Origin: Ectocarpus siliculosus
Taxonomy: Eukaryota; Sar; Phaeophyceae; Ectocarpales; Ectocarpaceae
Assembly (NCBI GenBank): GCA_000310025.1
Contig: FN649735.1
Span: forward strand, 702,564-766,563
Reading direction: 5' to 3'
Length of the DNA stretch: 64,000 bases
Shown: positions 39,201-49,262 of the stretch, in pieces
Numbering within the stretch: position 1 is the first letter of the stretch
How the letters are laid out: every line of letters starts with the position of its first letter
The notes under the pieces: model-generated
Seen by the model: only the letters and a program-made list of their open reading frames with translations
Databases searched by the model: none
What the model was told of the DNA's origin: nothing
Translations under genes and position numbers: made by a program

Positions 39201-42200
39201 CGGCACTGGAGGTAGTGCTGGAGCCCGGCGACTTGCTCTACTTGCCGAGGTGCGACTCAATGTTTCAGGGGGGGGGGGGGGGGTTTCTATTTTTTAAACC
39301 TAATGGGGGGGGGGTTGGGGTTTTTAAAATAAGGAAGGGTAAANNNNNNNNNNNNNNNNNNNNNNNNNNNNNNNNNNNNNNNNNNNNNNNNNNNNNNNNN
39401 NNNNNNNNNNNNNNNNNNNNNNNNNNNNNNNNNNNNNNNNNNNTTTTTCCCCCTTTGGGGGGGAAATCCCTTTCCCCAAACCCCCCCGGGGGGGGGACCC
39501 GCCCCGGGGGGGGGTGGGGGGGCCGGGTATTTTTTTTTTTTTGGGGGGGGGGAATTAATTTTTTGGGGGGGGGGGGGGGGGTTGCTAGTTTTTCAGCCCG
39601 ATGGGGGGGGGGTCAGGGCTTTGGAATTGAGGGAGGTGTACAGCAGTTTATGGGCACTAGGCTTCACCCGATTTTTTTTTAATCTCGTGACAGTTAACGC
39701 CACTTTTGTATTTTTTTCGTGATTGCAGTCTTGCCGTCATCTTTTTGCGGCACTCGTTCCTGTCCTATTGCGCCATGGGAGGGGGCACCTCCGAGCGCCT
39801 TCCTACCGTACCTTCCCGTCCTGTTCCCTTTACAAAATGAAGAGCCCCTCACCAGGTGATACAGACGGCTACCCGTGTGGTGCTTGCACTCGCTTTTGAA
39901 CTCACGAAGCGTTCGGGGGTGCCATTGTTCGTGCTAACGACCAACCGTTATTTTTCTGTGCGCGAAAACCAACCGCCCTCTAGACGCTGTTTGTCCCGCT
40001 TGTGGTGAACGAACGATTGCCTACATTCTGCGCCCCGTCCACTGCTCATTTTGTGATGTATTCAGTCTTAGTGGTTCGGGAATGGGTGTTGTCGGAGTGT
40101 TTACAAGTTGTGCTCCCAACCGCCATCAACCTCCTCTCATGCCCCTCCCCCGAAACGTACCGAGGAAGAGGAAACCCTTGTGTTGTATGCGCGGACGCAA
40201 AGTACCCTACACCATCATCGTTGACCTTCTTTTCTGCAGGGGGTGGGCGCACCAGGCGGAGACCGTGGGAGACGAGGCCTCGCTTCACATCACCGTGTCC
40301 GCCATGCAGGGAAACTGGTGAGGGAGGCGCGTCGCCGCAAGGCTGGGGGCAGTGTGTGCGTGCGGGGTCTTTTGGCGTTGAATCGCGCTCGTGTTTTGTT
40401 TTGTTTTCATGCCTTTGTTGTTTGTGGGGCGTGAAGATAAACGTCAATGCTAGTGTTTGCGTTGGTCAAACGTAGCCGTCACACAGCACAATACCCCCCG
40501 GTGATGAAAAAACGTTTTTGGCAAGCCTCTTGTGGTTTGATATTTTGGGGTATTTGTTTCAGTGCACCCTCGTCTTTCTCCTCTGATTCTAACGCCGTTT
40601 GTCTTTCTTGCTTGGTTCGCGCTCACATTTCGTTTTCGACTAAGGTTGCACCCCATCTAGTTCTTTTTGGTCTGCTTTTTGTGGCTAGCCTTACTTGCTT
40701 CCGCTGTTACTTCATGTTTGGCTTGCACTTTTTCACTTTTGGCTAAGCTTCTGTGTCCATTTTGCACGTATTTAGCTTGTTGTCTCGTGTCTGTGTGTAC
40801 GCCTCCCGCAGCTGGGCGGATTTGGTTGAAGGACTGGTGCCTCAGGCCGTCGCCAGCGCTGTCCAGGCAAACCAAGAGCTGCGGTCCGGTCTCCCTCGGG
40901 ATTACTTGGAATACATGGGCGTTGTTCACAGTGATGAGGTGAGGTATCGCATGTCTGCGTCCTTGGAATACATGAGCGTTCTTGACAGTGAGATATCTTG
41001 TGGAGATGAGCGAAGTCTTGGAGTACATGGGCGTGGTTCACCGTGAGGAGGTCAGGTATCGTCTGTGCCCTTGGAATACATGGGCGTTGTTGACAGCGAG
41101 ATATCATTTGTAGATGAACTAAGTCTTGGAATGCATGGGCGTTGTTTACAGTAATGAGGTAAGGTATCACATGTAGATGGGCTAAATATAAGCATTTGTT
41201 CTTGGAATACATGAGCGATGTTCACAGTAATGAGATGAGATATCATATTTCGATGAGCTTAAGTCTTTGTTTTTGGAATGCATGGGCGCTGTTCAAAGTG
41301 ATGAGGTGAGGTGTAACATTGGCGAGCTCATACAGTAGCTCGCGGGGACCCCGAAGGTTCGATCTGAGAAACCGGCGCCCAATTATGTAAGAACCATATC
41401 TCACTTAATTTTTGACCTTCCAGGAGGACAAACGCAGAGACATGTTCAAGGCCAAGATGAGGAAAAAGCTCGGGCTTATCGTCGAGGAGGCTATCGAGCT
41501 CTTAGACGCGGCGGCGGATCAAATGGGAAAGAGGTACGTATAGGCATCAGAGACGAGACTTCGTGCATCGATTTGTTCTGTGTGTTTGTTGCGTGCCGCG
41601 TCTTTCCTCTTTGGTGTCTGCGTGCTGCTGATTGGCGGATCGCACGTAAACCCTTCCGAGCGGTTGGATTCACCAAAAAGAGTTTCCTTAGTTCTACGTT
41701 CGGTGCGTTTTTTTACCTGTTGCGTGCGGGGTATTCCCCGCTTCGAACGATGTGGCCACGCGGCGTTCGATATCTCGGACGATGGTCTATATACGTCGAA
41801 ACTTTCGAACCGACATACCAACATACAGCACTATTTTGTGCCCTGTCTGCCTTTTTGGGATCTTTCTCTGCGTGCTGCTGATTGTTTGGCGAGTGGTGGG
41901 ACTCACCCACGAATGTTTCCCTCGTGTTGGTTGTACCTCTTGGGGGTTGGCTTGTGACCTCTCGAACCTGTTTGTAGTTGGGAAGATGATGTGATGCGCA
42001 AGGGTCAGACACTTACGTGTTAGCACATTTTTGGCGGTTGGTTTGTGACCTCTCAAACTCGTTTTGTGTGCCATTGACGAGTGAGGAAGATGATGTGATG
42101 CGCAGGGGTCAGGTACTTTCGTGTACCACTACCTCCCCCTTCACCTCCATCAAAAGCGTCTCATTGTGTTGGGTAATATCAACCTGCAGCCCCCCCCCCC

Positions 42201-45200
42201 CGGCGCGCGCCCAGAAAATCACACTTCTGACACGTTGCTTACTACTCTATACTGTACCACCAACTAATAAAGTATAGTACCATATTTTTCACACCATCTG
42301 CAAGTAATACTCTGTGCTTTGCCCTCCCTCCTCCCCCGAAACAAAAAACAGGTACATTTCGGACCGCCTGCCCCCGGTGTTGGAAGAGAGCGAGGAGCTT
42401 TCGTCAGTGGTAGAGAGAGGGGACGGGGCTATCACTCCCCTCACCAAGGTGAGTCAGTCACGTTTGAAGTGTCGGTGCTGGCCTCTGCCCGACAGTTGTC
42501 TACTGCTCAGGGACGGTGTTACATAGCCCTGTTAATGTGGGATGGGTTGTTCGGAAGGCGTTGTTATTCGTAGCGTGGAAGACGGTGGCTCGCTACGGTG
42601 TCGATCAGGCCGGCGTTCCCGTTGTGGGCTCACCGTTCGTCGGTGCTGCTTTGACCGCGGTGGTTGCTTCACTTTGCTTTTTTTTCTGCCTGGCCCATTT
42701 TCTGGTGCGGGTCGTGTGTCTCTCTGAAGTAAGTGGCGCCTGTTTACAGTTACTGCTTGGTTTTTGGGTTTTGTCTGCTGTTGGTCGTGTCGCTGTCTGA
42801 CGTGGCGTTTCTGCTTCTGCTTGCCGGTTTGCCTGCATGCACTTGATCAGTGTTAAGAGCTCCTGTTTTTTTTACTGATTTTTCACGTGTCGTTTCTTTG
42901 TCAGGGCTTCGTTGCTGCTCCGTTTGCTTGTCTGCGTGCATGTGCTTGATCTGTGCTTAGCTTCTCGGTTTTCTACGTTTGTTTCGCATGTTTTTTTTTA
43001 AGCTTCGCCTGGCGAGGAGAGGGTGCGCAAGGCTGGTGCTCGAAGACGGCGTTGCGGTAGTTTACCACTGCATGGACAACTCCAGGGTGCATCACGGCAA
43101 CGCCATGAGGTGAAGAACCTCTTCCAGAACCCGCTCTGACCCCCAAGGGATGGGCTTGCTCCTCGTTTCGTTGTTTTCGTTGTATTGTAGATTGAAACGT
43201 TTTCCGCCGCTGGCATGCGTCTTCTACGTACCTCATCGCCAAGACAGCCTGCCTGATTGTCGAAGCCTCGACTTGTCCAGCCGGGCACTTGAAGGACACG
43301 CGGGGTCTCTGTTGATGGTGACCGATCCACATGCGGCTAACCGTTGGTCACAACAAGTACGCCCCCTCTCACCAACTCGTGAACCGGCAACCCCTATTTG
43401 CACCACGCGAGTGCAAATAAGACCGTGCACGACTCGACTTGTGATTGGTCAAAACAGCGCGCGCAGCGTGCGGACCACGTTCTGACGTGCGGACCACGAA
43501 CGTGGCGCAGCCGCGTTCGTGGCCAGTCTCGCCACCACGGCCCCAGTTGGACGTCCGTGAGGGTTAGGGTTAGGGTTGGGTTGGGTGGGTTGGGTTGGGT
43601 CGGTCACGTGTGTGCCCAGTTTCAACCCATCCACGGAGGCGTTTCGAAGCGTGCACGTCTTATTTGCACGCACGCGCGTCGTGCAAATAGGGGTAGCCCT
43701 CGTGAACCCCCCCGCCAATTTGTAGATCCCATCAGACAGTCCCCCGCTCGTGATTTCCTCTTCCTTGTAGTCGTCTGGGCGACACGCCCTCAACCCGGGC
43801 TATACATCACGTGATACCCGTCGGTCCTGTCCTAAACCTGTTTCGCGCCCGTCCCCCACCCCCGCACGCGCCACCGTAACAACGATGTAGTCCTCTGCAG
43901 TTCGAGCTGGACGACGCGCCGGCGCTGGAGGTGCTGTTGTCGGCGTACCCTCGCCCCGTGACGGTGTCGGACCTGCCGCACCCCCCCACCGAGGACCTCG
44001 AGGACAAGGTAATTTTTTTGAGAATATGTCTACATGCAATCTCTAAGAAAGATTACCCGTTCTGAGATGTATAAATACGGTCGAAGGGGGTGCGATTTGT
44101 GGTTTGTGATAGCGGTGCATGGTGGATCTTTCGAAAAACTGTTCAGGCACCTGCTGCACCGGTATCCTTGACGGATCGATGGCTGACGCTGATTGGTCAA
44201 CACCTTGCGCTGATTTTTAGTGCGGATTGTACGTCCCGACACCCCAATAATGCATGGGGAAATCCTACGAGTACATGCCAGTCTTTATCTGGTATGTTTG
44301 GAGTGTCACCATCGTGAAGACCCCTCCACTATGCTATATACGTGTGCGGTATGCTGTCTCGAAGCCAATACTATGTAGTTCTCCGCCGTAGACCTCCGCT
44401 CGGCACAGTGCGCGAAAAAGCAAGCAGCCAGGAAGGGGTTTCGATTGCGGCGGGAGAGGGATGGTTTCGTTTTCAAATGGTGGATTCCTTGCGACAAGGT
44501 GCTCTTGTGTTTTCGCGTACACCATGTGCGTATCCTTTTGTGTTTCCTCGAGCCTCTTCGTTCGAAAGCGTAATGCACGATGTCCTTCTCGCAAAGTGAG
44601 GTCATTGCGTGTTACCATCGCGGTCACCATGGTCGTGTTTTGACGCTCTGGCCTCTGCGAACAAGCAGGATGCCGTCGTCGTGGTACAGTAGAGGGGGCT
44701 GTCCTGGCGATTTTGCCGTAGCCACCGCATCCTGCGACGGACCCCACTACAATATGTAGTCGATGCCATGGCAATTGCAGTAAAGTCCTAGTCGACAGAC
44801 TGAGATTGAGGGGAACGAATCACTCGACGGTGTTCAAGTACGACAGAGTGCCGTATCTTCCACCATAAGGCTAACGCGAAGGAGAGCTAAAGAGAATATA
44901 ATGGTTTTTCTGCTGGCAATACTGATTAACGCGCTACGCAGCGAAGATGTGTTTTTCCGAACCTAAGCCCATGCTTGCGCCAGCTCCGGTTTCAGCACTG
45001 TGGTTACATGACGCGTTGGCTTCAGAACCCCTAATGGTGTTTCGAGATTCCATCGACCCCCGCCCCTTGCGGTTTGTTTCCCACACCCGCGATGTCGGAT
45101 GCATGCTGCACGTATCTCCGGAGACTGGGGTACCCGTTCGTTGTTGTTCGGCAACGGTCGTCTTCGCATTGACTTCGTTCCGTGTAGGATCAAGTACGCG

Positions 45201-45460
45201 AAAATTGCTGCTGCCGGTGTTGACACTGCTTTCCACCGTTCTTAATGTTGTTGTTTCAGGTTGGCATCGCCGCTGCGCTGTTCAAGGAGAGCTTTATGCT
45301 GATCGTGGACGACGCCGAGGACGACGATGATGCCGATGGTGGTGATGGTGATGGTGGTGGTGAATCCTCCTCGGATAAGCAGGGGACAGGGAATGGCGCT
45401 GGGTCGTTGCAGCAGATGGAGGAGGAGGAGGAGGAGGATGAAGACGGAGACGGCTTGTGA
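36270..45460 (+). CDS. RIOX1: Ribosomal oxygenase 1 (NO66-type JmjC histidyl hydroxylase)
   Basis: A Fe(II)/2-oxoglutarate dioxygenase of the cupin JmjC class. Human RIOX1/NO66 hydroxylates a His of ribosomal protein uL2 in the nucleolus. Twelve exons keep phase: 36270-36737, 37321-37397, 37930-38455, 38712-38804, 39191-39249, 40240-40317, 40812-40938, 41424-41533, 42352-42448, 43003-43109, 43891-44008 and 45260-45460, giving 686 residues (human 641). Residues 1-156 are basic and Ser/Gly-rich (AAKKRRKQKGK, AKRKRK), suiting nucleolar targeting. The core has WIIAPLSVEEFYGTYW, RNPFVVRG, FAPHWDDIEAF (Fe ligands His347 and Asp349), LEPGDLLYLPRGWAHQAE (His412), LPRDYLEYMG, and a C-terminal winged-helix-like part (ARLVLEDG, DNSRVHH, LLSAYPRPVTVSDLP). 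The 65-residue spacing of His347 to His412 equals that of human His340 to His405. The protein ends in an acidic tail. Exon 2's acceptor (AAATAAG) is weak but phase-correct. Confidence 0.92.
39260..39660. other. Assembly gap (100 N) with low-quality homopolymer flanks
   Basis: Ns fill 39344-39443. The flanks are runs of G, C and T unlike the rest of the window, consistent with poor reads. The gap is in RIOX1 intron 5 and no exon seems to be missing. Confidence 0.95.
40906..41316 (+). repeat. Minisatellite derived from the 3' end of RIOX1 exon 7
   Basis: About seven degenerate units follow one another. Each starts with TTGGAATACATGGGCG or a variant, then TTGTTCACAGTGATGAG, and several go on to GTGAGGTATC. 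The first unit is the exon end itself (YMGVVHSDE) with its donor. Units begin near 40909, 40961, 41013, 41070, 41126, 41200 and 41271. Confidence 0.9.
41943..42125. repeat. Two-copy direct repeat in RIOX1 intron 8
   Basis: GGTTGGCTTGTGACCTCTCG..GAAGATGATGTGATGCGCAA and GGTTGGTTTGTGACCTCTCA..GAAGATGATGTGATGCGCAG each continue into GGGTCAG..ACTT.CGTGT. The period is about 90 bases. Confidence 0.85.
43390..43694. mobile_element. MITE-like element with hairpin termini in RIOX1 intron 10
   Basis: Terminal inverted repeats of about 43 bases: ACCCCTATTTGCAC at the left (43390-43431) returns as GTGCAAATAGGGGT at the right end (43650-43694), and CGTGCACG is shared at the inner edges. Each terminus is itself a hairpin with 9-base arms, TATTTGCAC and GTGCAAATA, around a GC-rich loop. 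The 220-base interior has no coding capacity and holds a telomere-like tract and short inverted repeats. No clear target-site duplication was found, so the exact ends are uncertain. Confidence 0.65.
43560..43601 (+). repeat. Interstitial telomere-like repeat
   Basis: Three GGGTTA-type units run into four GGGTT or GGTTG variants, inside the MITE-like element. TTTAGGG/TTAGGG-type repeats are the common telomere units in stramenopiles and their relatives (known in general). Confidence 0.75.
44047..44090. repeat. Relative of the 14061-14101 inverted repeat
   Basis: GAAAGATTACCCGTTCTGAG, then ACGGTCGAAGGGGGTG, parallels GAAAGACTACCCGTTCGAGA..ACAGTCGAACGGGATG at 14061. Similar order and spacing suggest copies of one short element. 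Confidence 0.5.
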
Positions 45461-46085
45461 TCTGGCCAGCGAATTAGATACCGCTGTGGAGTAGGGTCGG
45501 GAATGGAAGAGAGGGGATGTCAAGTAGGAGAAGAGAGAAAAAGTGGTTGGCATAGTATACATGCAAAGTGTTTTGGCGATTGTATCCGCCCCGTTCAATT
45601 GGTCGTTTCCAGAATACGCGGTAAGTATTGAGTATACGCAACATTCTCGGGAGGCAGCAATTTAGCGCAAGCAAATTATTCGATACGGAGAGAGTGCGTA
45701 GTACGCCCTCGATTTTGGTTATGACAGCCCCAAACGAAACGCAATACGTCATTATCCAAAAGGCGAAACGAACGAATATGCGGGCCGGCGCTGGGACAAA
45801 AAAGCAGGTCAACAGATGGCGGCTTCTGTACATATTTGGTGGGGCGGCTGGTGTGGTTTAGATGAGAATTGGATGCGAATGAACCACCGATTTTTGGTAT
45901 CTTTGTTGTGTTTTTGTGATGTTCCATTGTTCGATTATCGTCGAAACCCCTAAACCACAGTAGTAGGACAAAATAGCGACGTCTGCGCGGCTCGTTGCAT
46001 TTTCTGTTGTGCAACGCGTACATCGAAATTAACTGGAACCTAACACCCGCCGAAGACGAATCGGTTTGCGTAACACCCAACCGAC

Positions 46086-46132
46086 GGCCATTGCTCCCGA
46101 CGAACCTGTTGGGTCGGGAGTGACCAATGGCC
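46086..46132. repeat. Imperfect hairpin
   Basis: GGCCATTG and CTCCCGAC on the left pair with GTCGGGAG and CCAATGGCC on the right; only a TGA bulge and an 11-base loop interrupt. CGAACCTGT in the loop recurs at about 46168. Confidence 0.75.
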
Positions 46133-46713
46133 GCATGATGACCAGTTTTGACACATTGCCGCCGCAACGAACCTGTCGGCACGGACACACTAAGGGTGCA
46201 CGAATTAACCGTAACAACAGCACAGCAAAACAACCGGGCAATCGGGCGCGTCCTCGTGAAAGAAGCAGCCGTGTGGAGAACTAGAGGATGGGATAGCAGG
46301 GGGGGCTGCGGGGGTTTACGGCATGCATCACAGATGTGGGCCCAGACGAGGGTGAGGGTGAGGGCGCCGGACTCGACCGTTTCTACATATGAGTGTATGC
46401 GCCGTATGCGCGCTCGCAATATCACCTGAAGAGATTCGGCGAAAAGGAATATTTTCAAGGATATCGTTGGAGTTCGCGTTCCACACCTTGTGTGTGGACG
46501 CACTCCATATGAGAAGGAAAGGGGGAACATGTATCGATTCAACCCAGCCGCTTTTCTCAACCCTCCACATCAGATCAAAGAACCTGTTTCCTCTCTCCCT
46601 CCCCCTCTTTCTCCGCTACCCGCCTCTCCCACAAAAAATCACCGAAGCACCCCATCCACTATTGTTTAGTCTCTGCACATCTGATACTTTTCCATGACTG
46701 ACCCTCGTGAAAC

Positions 46714-46910
46714 CTCTGTAGGTAGTCATCACCCTGCTTGCACGATTATGGGTATACCGCTACCACGCACCCAAGAGCCTGGTGATCGCTACGGGTTGCA
46801 GCCCAGGAGCCGCTTCGGCGAGGCTCGCGGCGTCATGGACGTCGTCAATGGCCTCCTCAGCTCCACCTTCGGCATCTATCTGCTGCTTGCGCGACGACGA
46901 GCACTACACG
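46714..46910 (+). CDS. Possible orphan exon, frame unclear
   Basis: Between TCTGTAG and CACTACAC|GTGAGAC is a G/C-rich block with third-position bias in more than one frame. One frame starts VVITLLARLWVYRYHAPKSL, another reads GEARGVMDVVNGLLSSTFGI. No partner exons were found and the minus strand is also open. It may be an exon relic. Confidence 0.2.
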
Positions 46911-47281
46911 TGAGACTGTGCACAGACCCTAGTCTGGACACGCATGGTGCGCTTGCTCGCACTGTACGCTTGGGGGGGATGGGAGGGGCAGGCGCAGGGT
47001 CGCCGTATATCTCGAAGTCTAGCTTAACGGTTGGCCCAAATATGAGCAACGCCACTTTCTCGCACAGCACTGGACTCGTGGCCGAGCTTGACTCGACCAC
47101 CCCACATAATTATTATGTAAAGTTGAGCACGTACACTTGGACGGTTGGTTTCGCTGTGGAAGTTTTGCATGCCACACCCGCCAGTGTTGCCGTTTAGTTG
47201 CAGCTCACCCCTCCGCCCCTCCGTGGTTGAGGGGATTGTTCCGATCACCCCCTACTTACATTGACTGTCCCCGAAGGCTTC

Positions 47282-47365
47282 CATATTCTCAAAACACGTT
47301 GCCGGTATTATCATGTAATAATGTGTACATATTCTCAAAACACGTTGCCGGTTCATCATGTAATA
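47282..47365. repeat. Two-copy tandem repeat
   Basis: CATATTCTCAAAACACGTTG and CCGGT..TCATGTAATA occur twice with a period of 46 bases. Confidence 0.9.
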
Positions 47366-48677
47366 AGTACAATAGGACCCCTGTGCTTCAATGGCGTGAC
47401 GTTTGACCTTCCCCTCCTCGCCCTTTTTCTGGTTGGTGCCCCGTGCGTGCGCTGTGTGGTTGTCACCGAGCAGCCGGGTCAGGGGGTTGGTGTTGACGGT
47501 CGGTCCTGTCTACCTGTTCGGCATCGTTCTCTACCGTACGGTGGTGAGTGTGTTGTGATGAAGGAGTCAGTCGACAGCAGAAAAAAAAAGGGAGACACGT
47601 GCGTGGTTTTTGGAAACATAGAATCGAAAATGTACAATAAACACCTTGAGGTGCATGAGTTATCTCTCTCAGAAGGCAATGAAAAAGAGCAAGGGACACA
47701 ATTTTTTGTCTGTCGCTCTTTCTGCGCGTTCTCGACGTTCGTACTACTTCTCTACATAGACCCGCGCAGAGCTGGCATCGCAAGGGAACTGGTCAGACGC
47801 TGCGTTCCAAAACCGCGCGTTTCGTGACGGTAAAAACTGTGTGTCGACTTGAGAAAATATACCAAACAAAGAGAACATGCCCAACGGTGCAAGCCCAGGC
47901 ACTGAATTATCTTCTTTTCGCACGGATAGGTGGTTCGCGTAAACCGTGTGTGATCGCTCCGCGACAGCTGCTTTCTACCGTTCGTTGTTCGTTGCTGCTG
48001 ACAGAGAGTTATACAGTAGACGAACACAGAAAATGCAATGTCGATGAAACTCCAACCTTCCTGGTGTCTTCAGCGCGTAGACTATTGCGTGCATGCAGTT
48101 GTAGGGCCTGCACCCTTGATAGTTGTCACGGGTGACTACAGTACGTAGGTAAGGATGCATGAGATATGTGTAGTCCGACGTGTGCGGACATTGTTCGCAA
48201 TGTGCACCTTTTGGGGTGGTTGGCCGGTCGGCCAGGCAGTCTCTACGTGGTGAACATTAAAATGTAAGTTGCCCAGCACCCAGTAGGTATCCCTCAACCC
48301 TCACTGTAAAAACTTGAATGCATCCCGTCGAACGGATTGTGTGTCAAACGGGTAGCTTCTTCGTTGTAAGCTGTAGCTGTAAGTGATGTGTGGGCACGTG
48401 GGCACACAGGTACAGTATTATAGTAGTGCGGCGGAATCACGTGTTTACCCCCTGTCTATTCTCCCGAAACGTCAGCTTTCCCACCGCATCCGGTATCCGC
48501 CCCTCTCTGGCTTTGGCCTTGGCCCGCAGGCCCATACGCACAGTTTTCACAGCGTTCTTCGTAGCCCATTAACAAATCATACTCATACATAAGCTGATCT
48601 TGCCTCGTGAGCCTCAAATCCGCTGAGATCCTTGGAATCAAAGGCAAATATATCTTGGCCGAAGAAAGATCACTGCC

Positions 48678-49143
48678 ATGGGAAAGGATCGGTCACACGG
48701 CCGTGACAGGCACAAGGGCAACGGCACCAAACGGGCAGCTTCTCCAACACCGTGTCGTAATAAAGACAAAACACTGACGCCAAGCACCGAGGAGTCAAGA
48801 CCCCGTCATTGGGCTCCCCCCACAGGGGGTGGTGGTGATAAGGGAGGACGACAAAAAGCTTGTAGCCCCGAAGCCAGATGTGAGAGCCCGCGCGATGACA
48901 CTACAACAGAAGACAGAGCTTGCGGAGATCTTTCACCTCTGCCTTCTCGTTGCTTCTATTGGACGGCGGTCGTCCAAGCATTTCTTATTGCCCGAAAGGC
49001 GTTGGTGGTGGTGATGGTGGGGAGGGTATTGGTGGCTGGAGGTTTGACCATGCCAATCCTGAGCGTAGGCACAACCGCGGCCGCCGCAGCAGCAGGTACG
49101 AGATGTTGCATCGATGGAATTTGGAGGAAAACTTGGAAATGCT
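48678..49143 (+). CDS. Candidate upstream exon of the glycan-enzyme gene
   Basis: An open frame from ATG 48678 begins MGKDRSHGRDRHKGNGTKRA, stays hydrophilic for about 90 codons, then has a hydrophobic stretch (KALVVVMVGRVLVAGGLTMP). It reaches a usable donor, AATGCT|GTAAGC, in phase 1. An acceptor-like AAAG at about 49284 would join it in phase to the next exon, skipping the ATG at 49263. It could equally be noncoding or a separate small gene. If real, the anchor of the large enzyme would be more internal. Confidence 0.3.
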
Positions 49144-49262
49144 GTAAGCAGTCACAGCAGTACTCGCCAAACCGATCGTACGGTGTGCCATCGGCGCAAC
49201 GAAGCATGCGAAAACCGTGATGATAGTCGAAAACACACGTTTTTCTCGCGTACTTATGTGCC

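Larger units (their letters stand above)
45461..48677. other. Intergenic region with a hairpin, a tandem repeat and one possible orphan exon
   Basis: No complete gene is seen between RIOX1 and the glycan-enzyme gene. A chance-like open frame of 294 codons on minus (45676-46560) shows no coding bias or motif. Listed separately: a hairpin at 46086, a possible exon at 46714 and a tandem repeat at 47282. Confidence 0.5.

Noticed and set aside
45676-46560. 294-codon open frame on the minus strand
   Set aside because: No motif, no codon bias, and it includes a hairpin and the probable RIOX1 3' region. The composition looks like chance.
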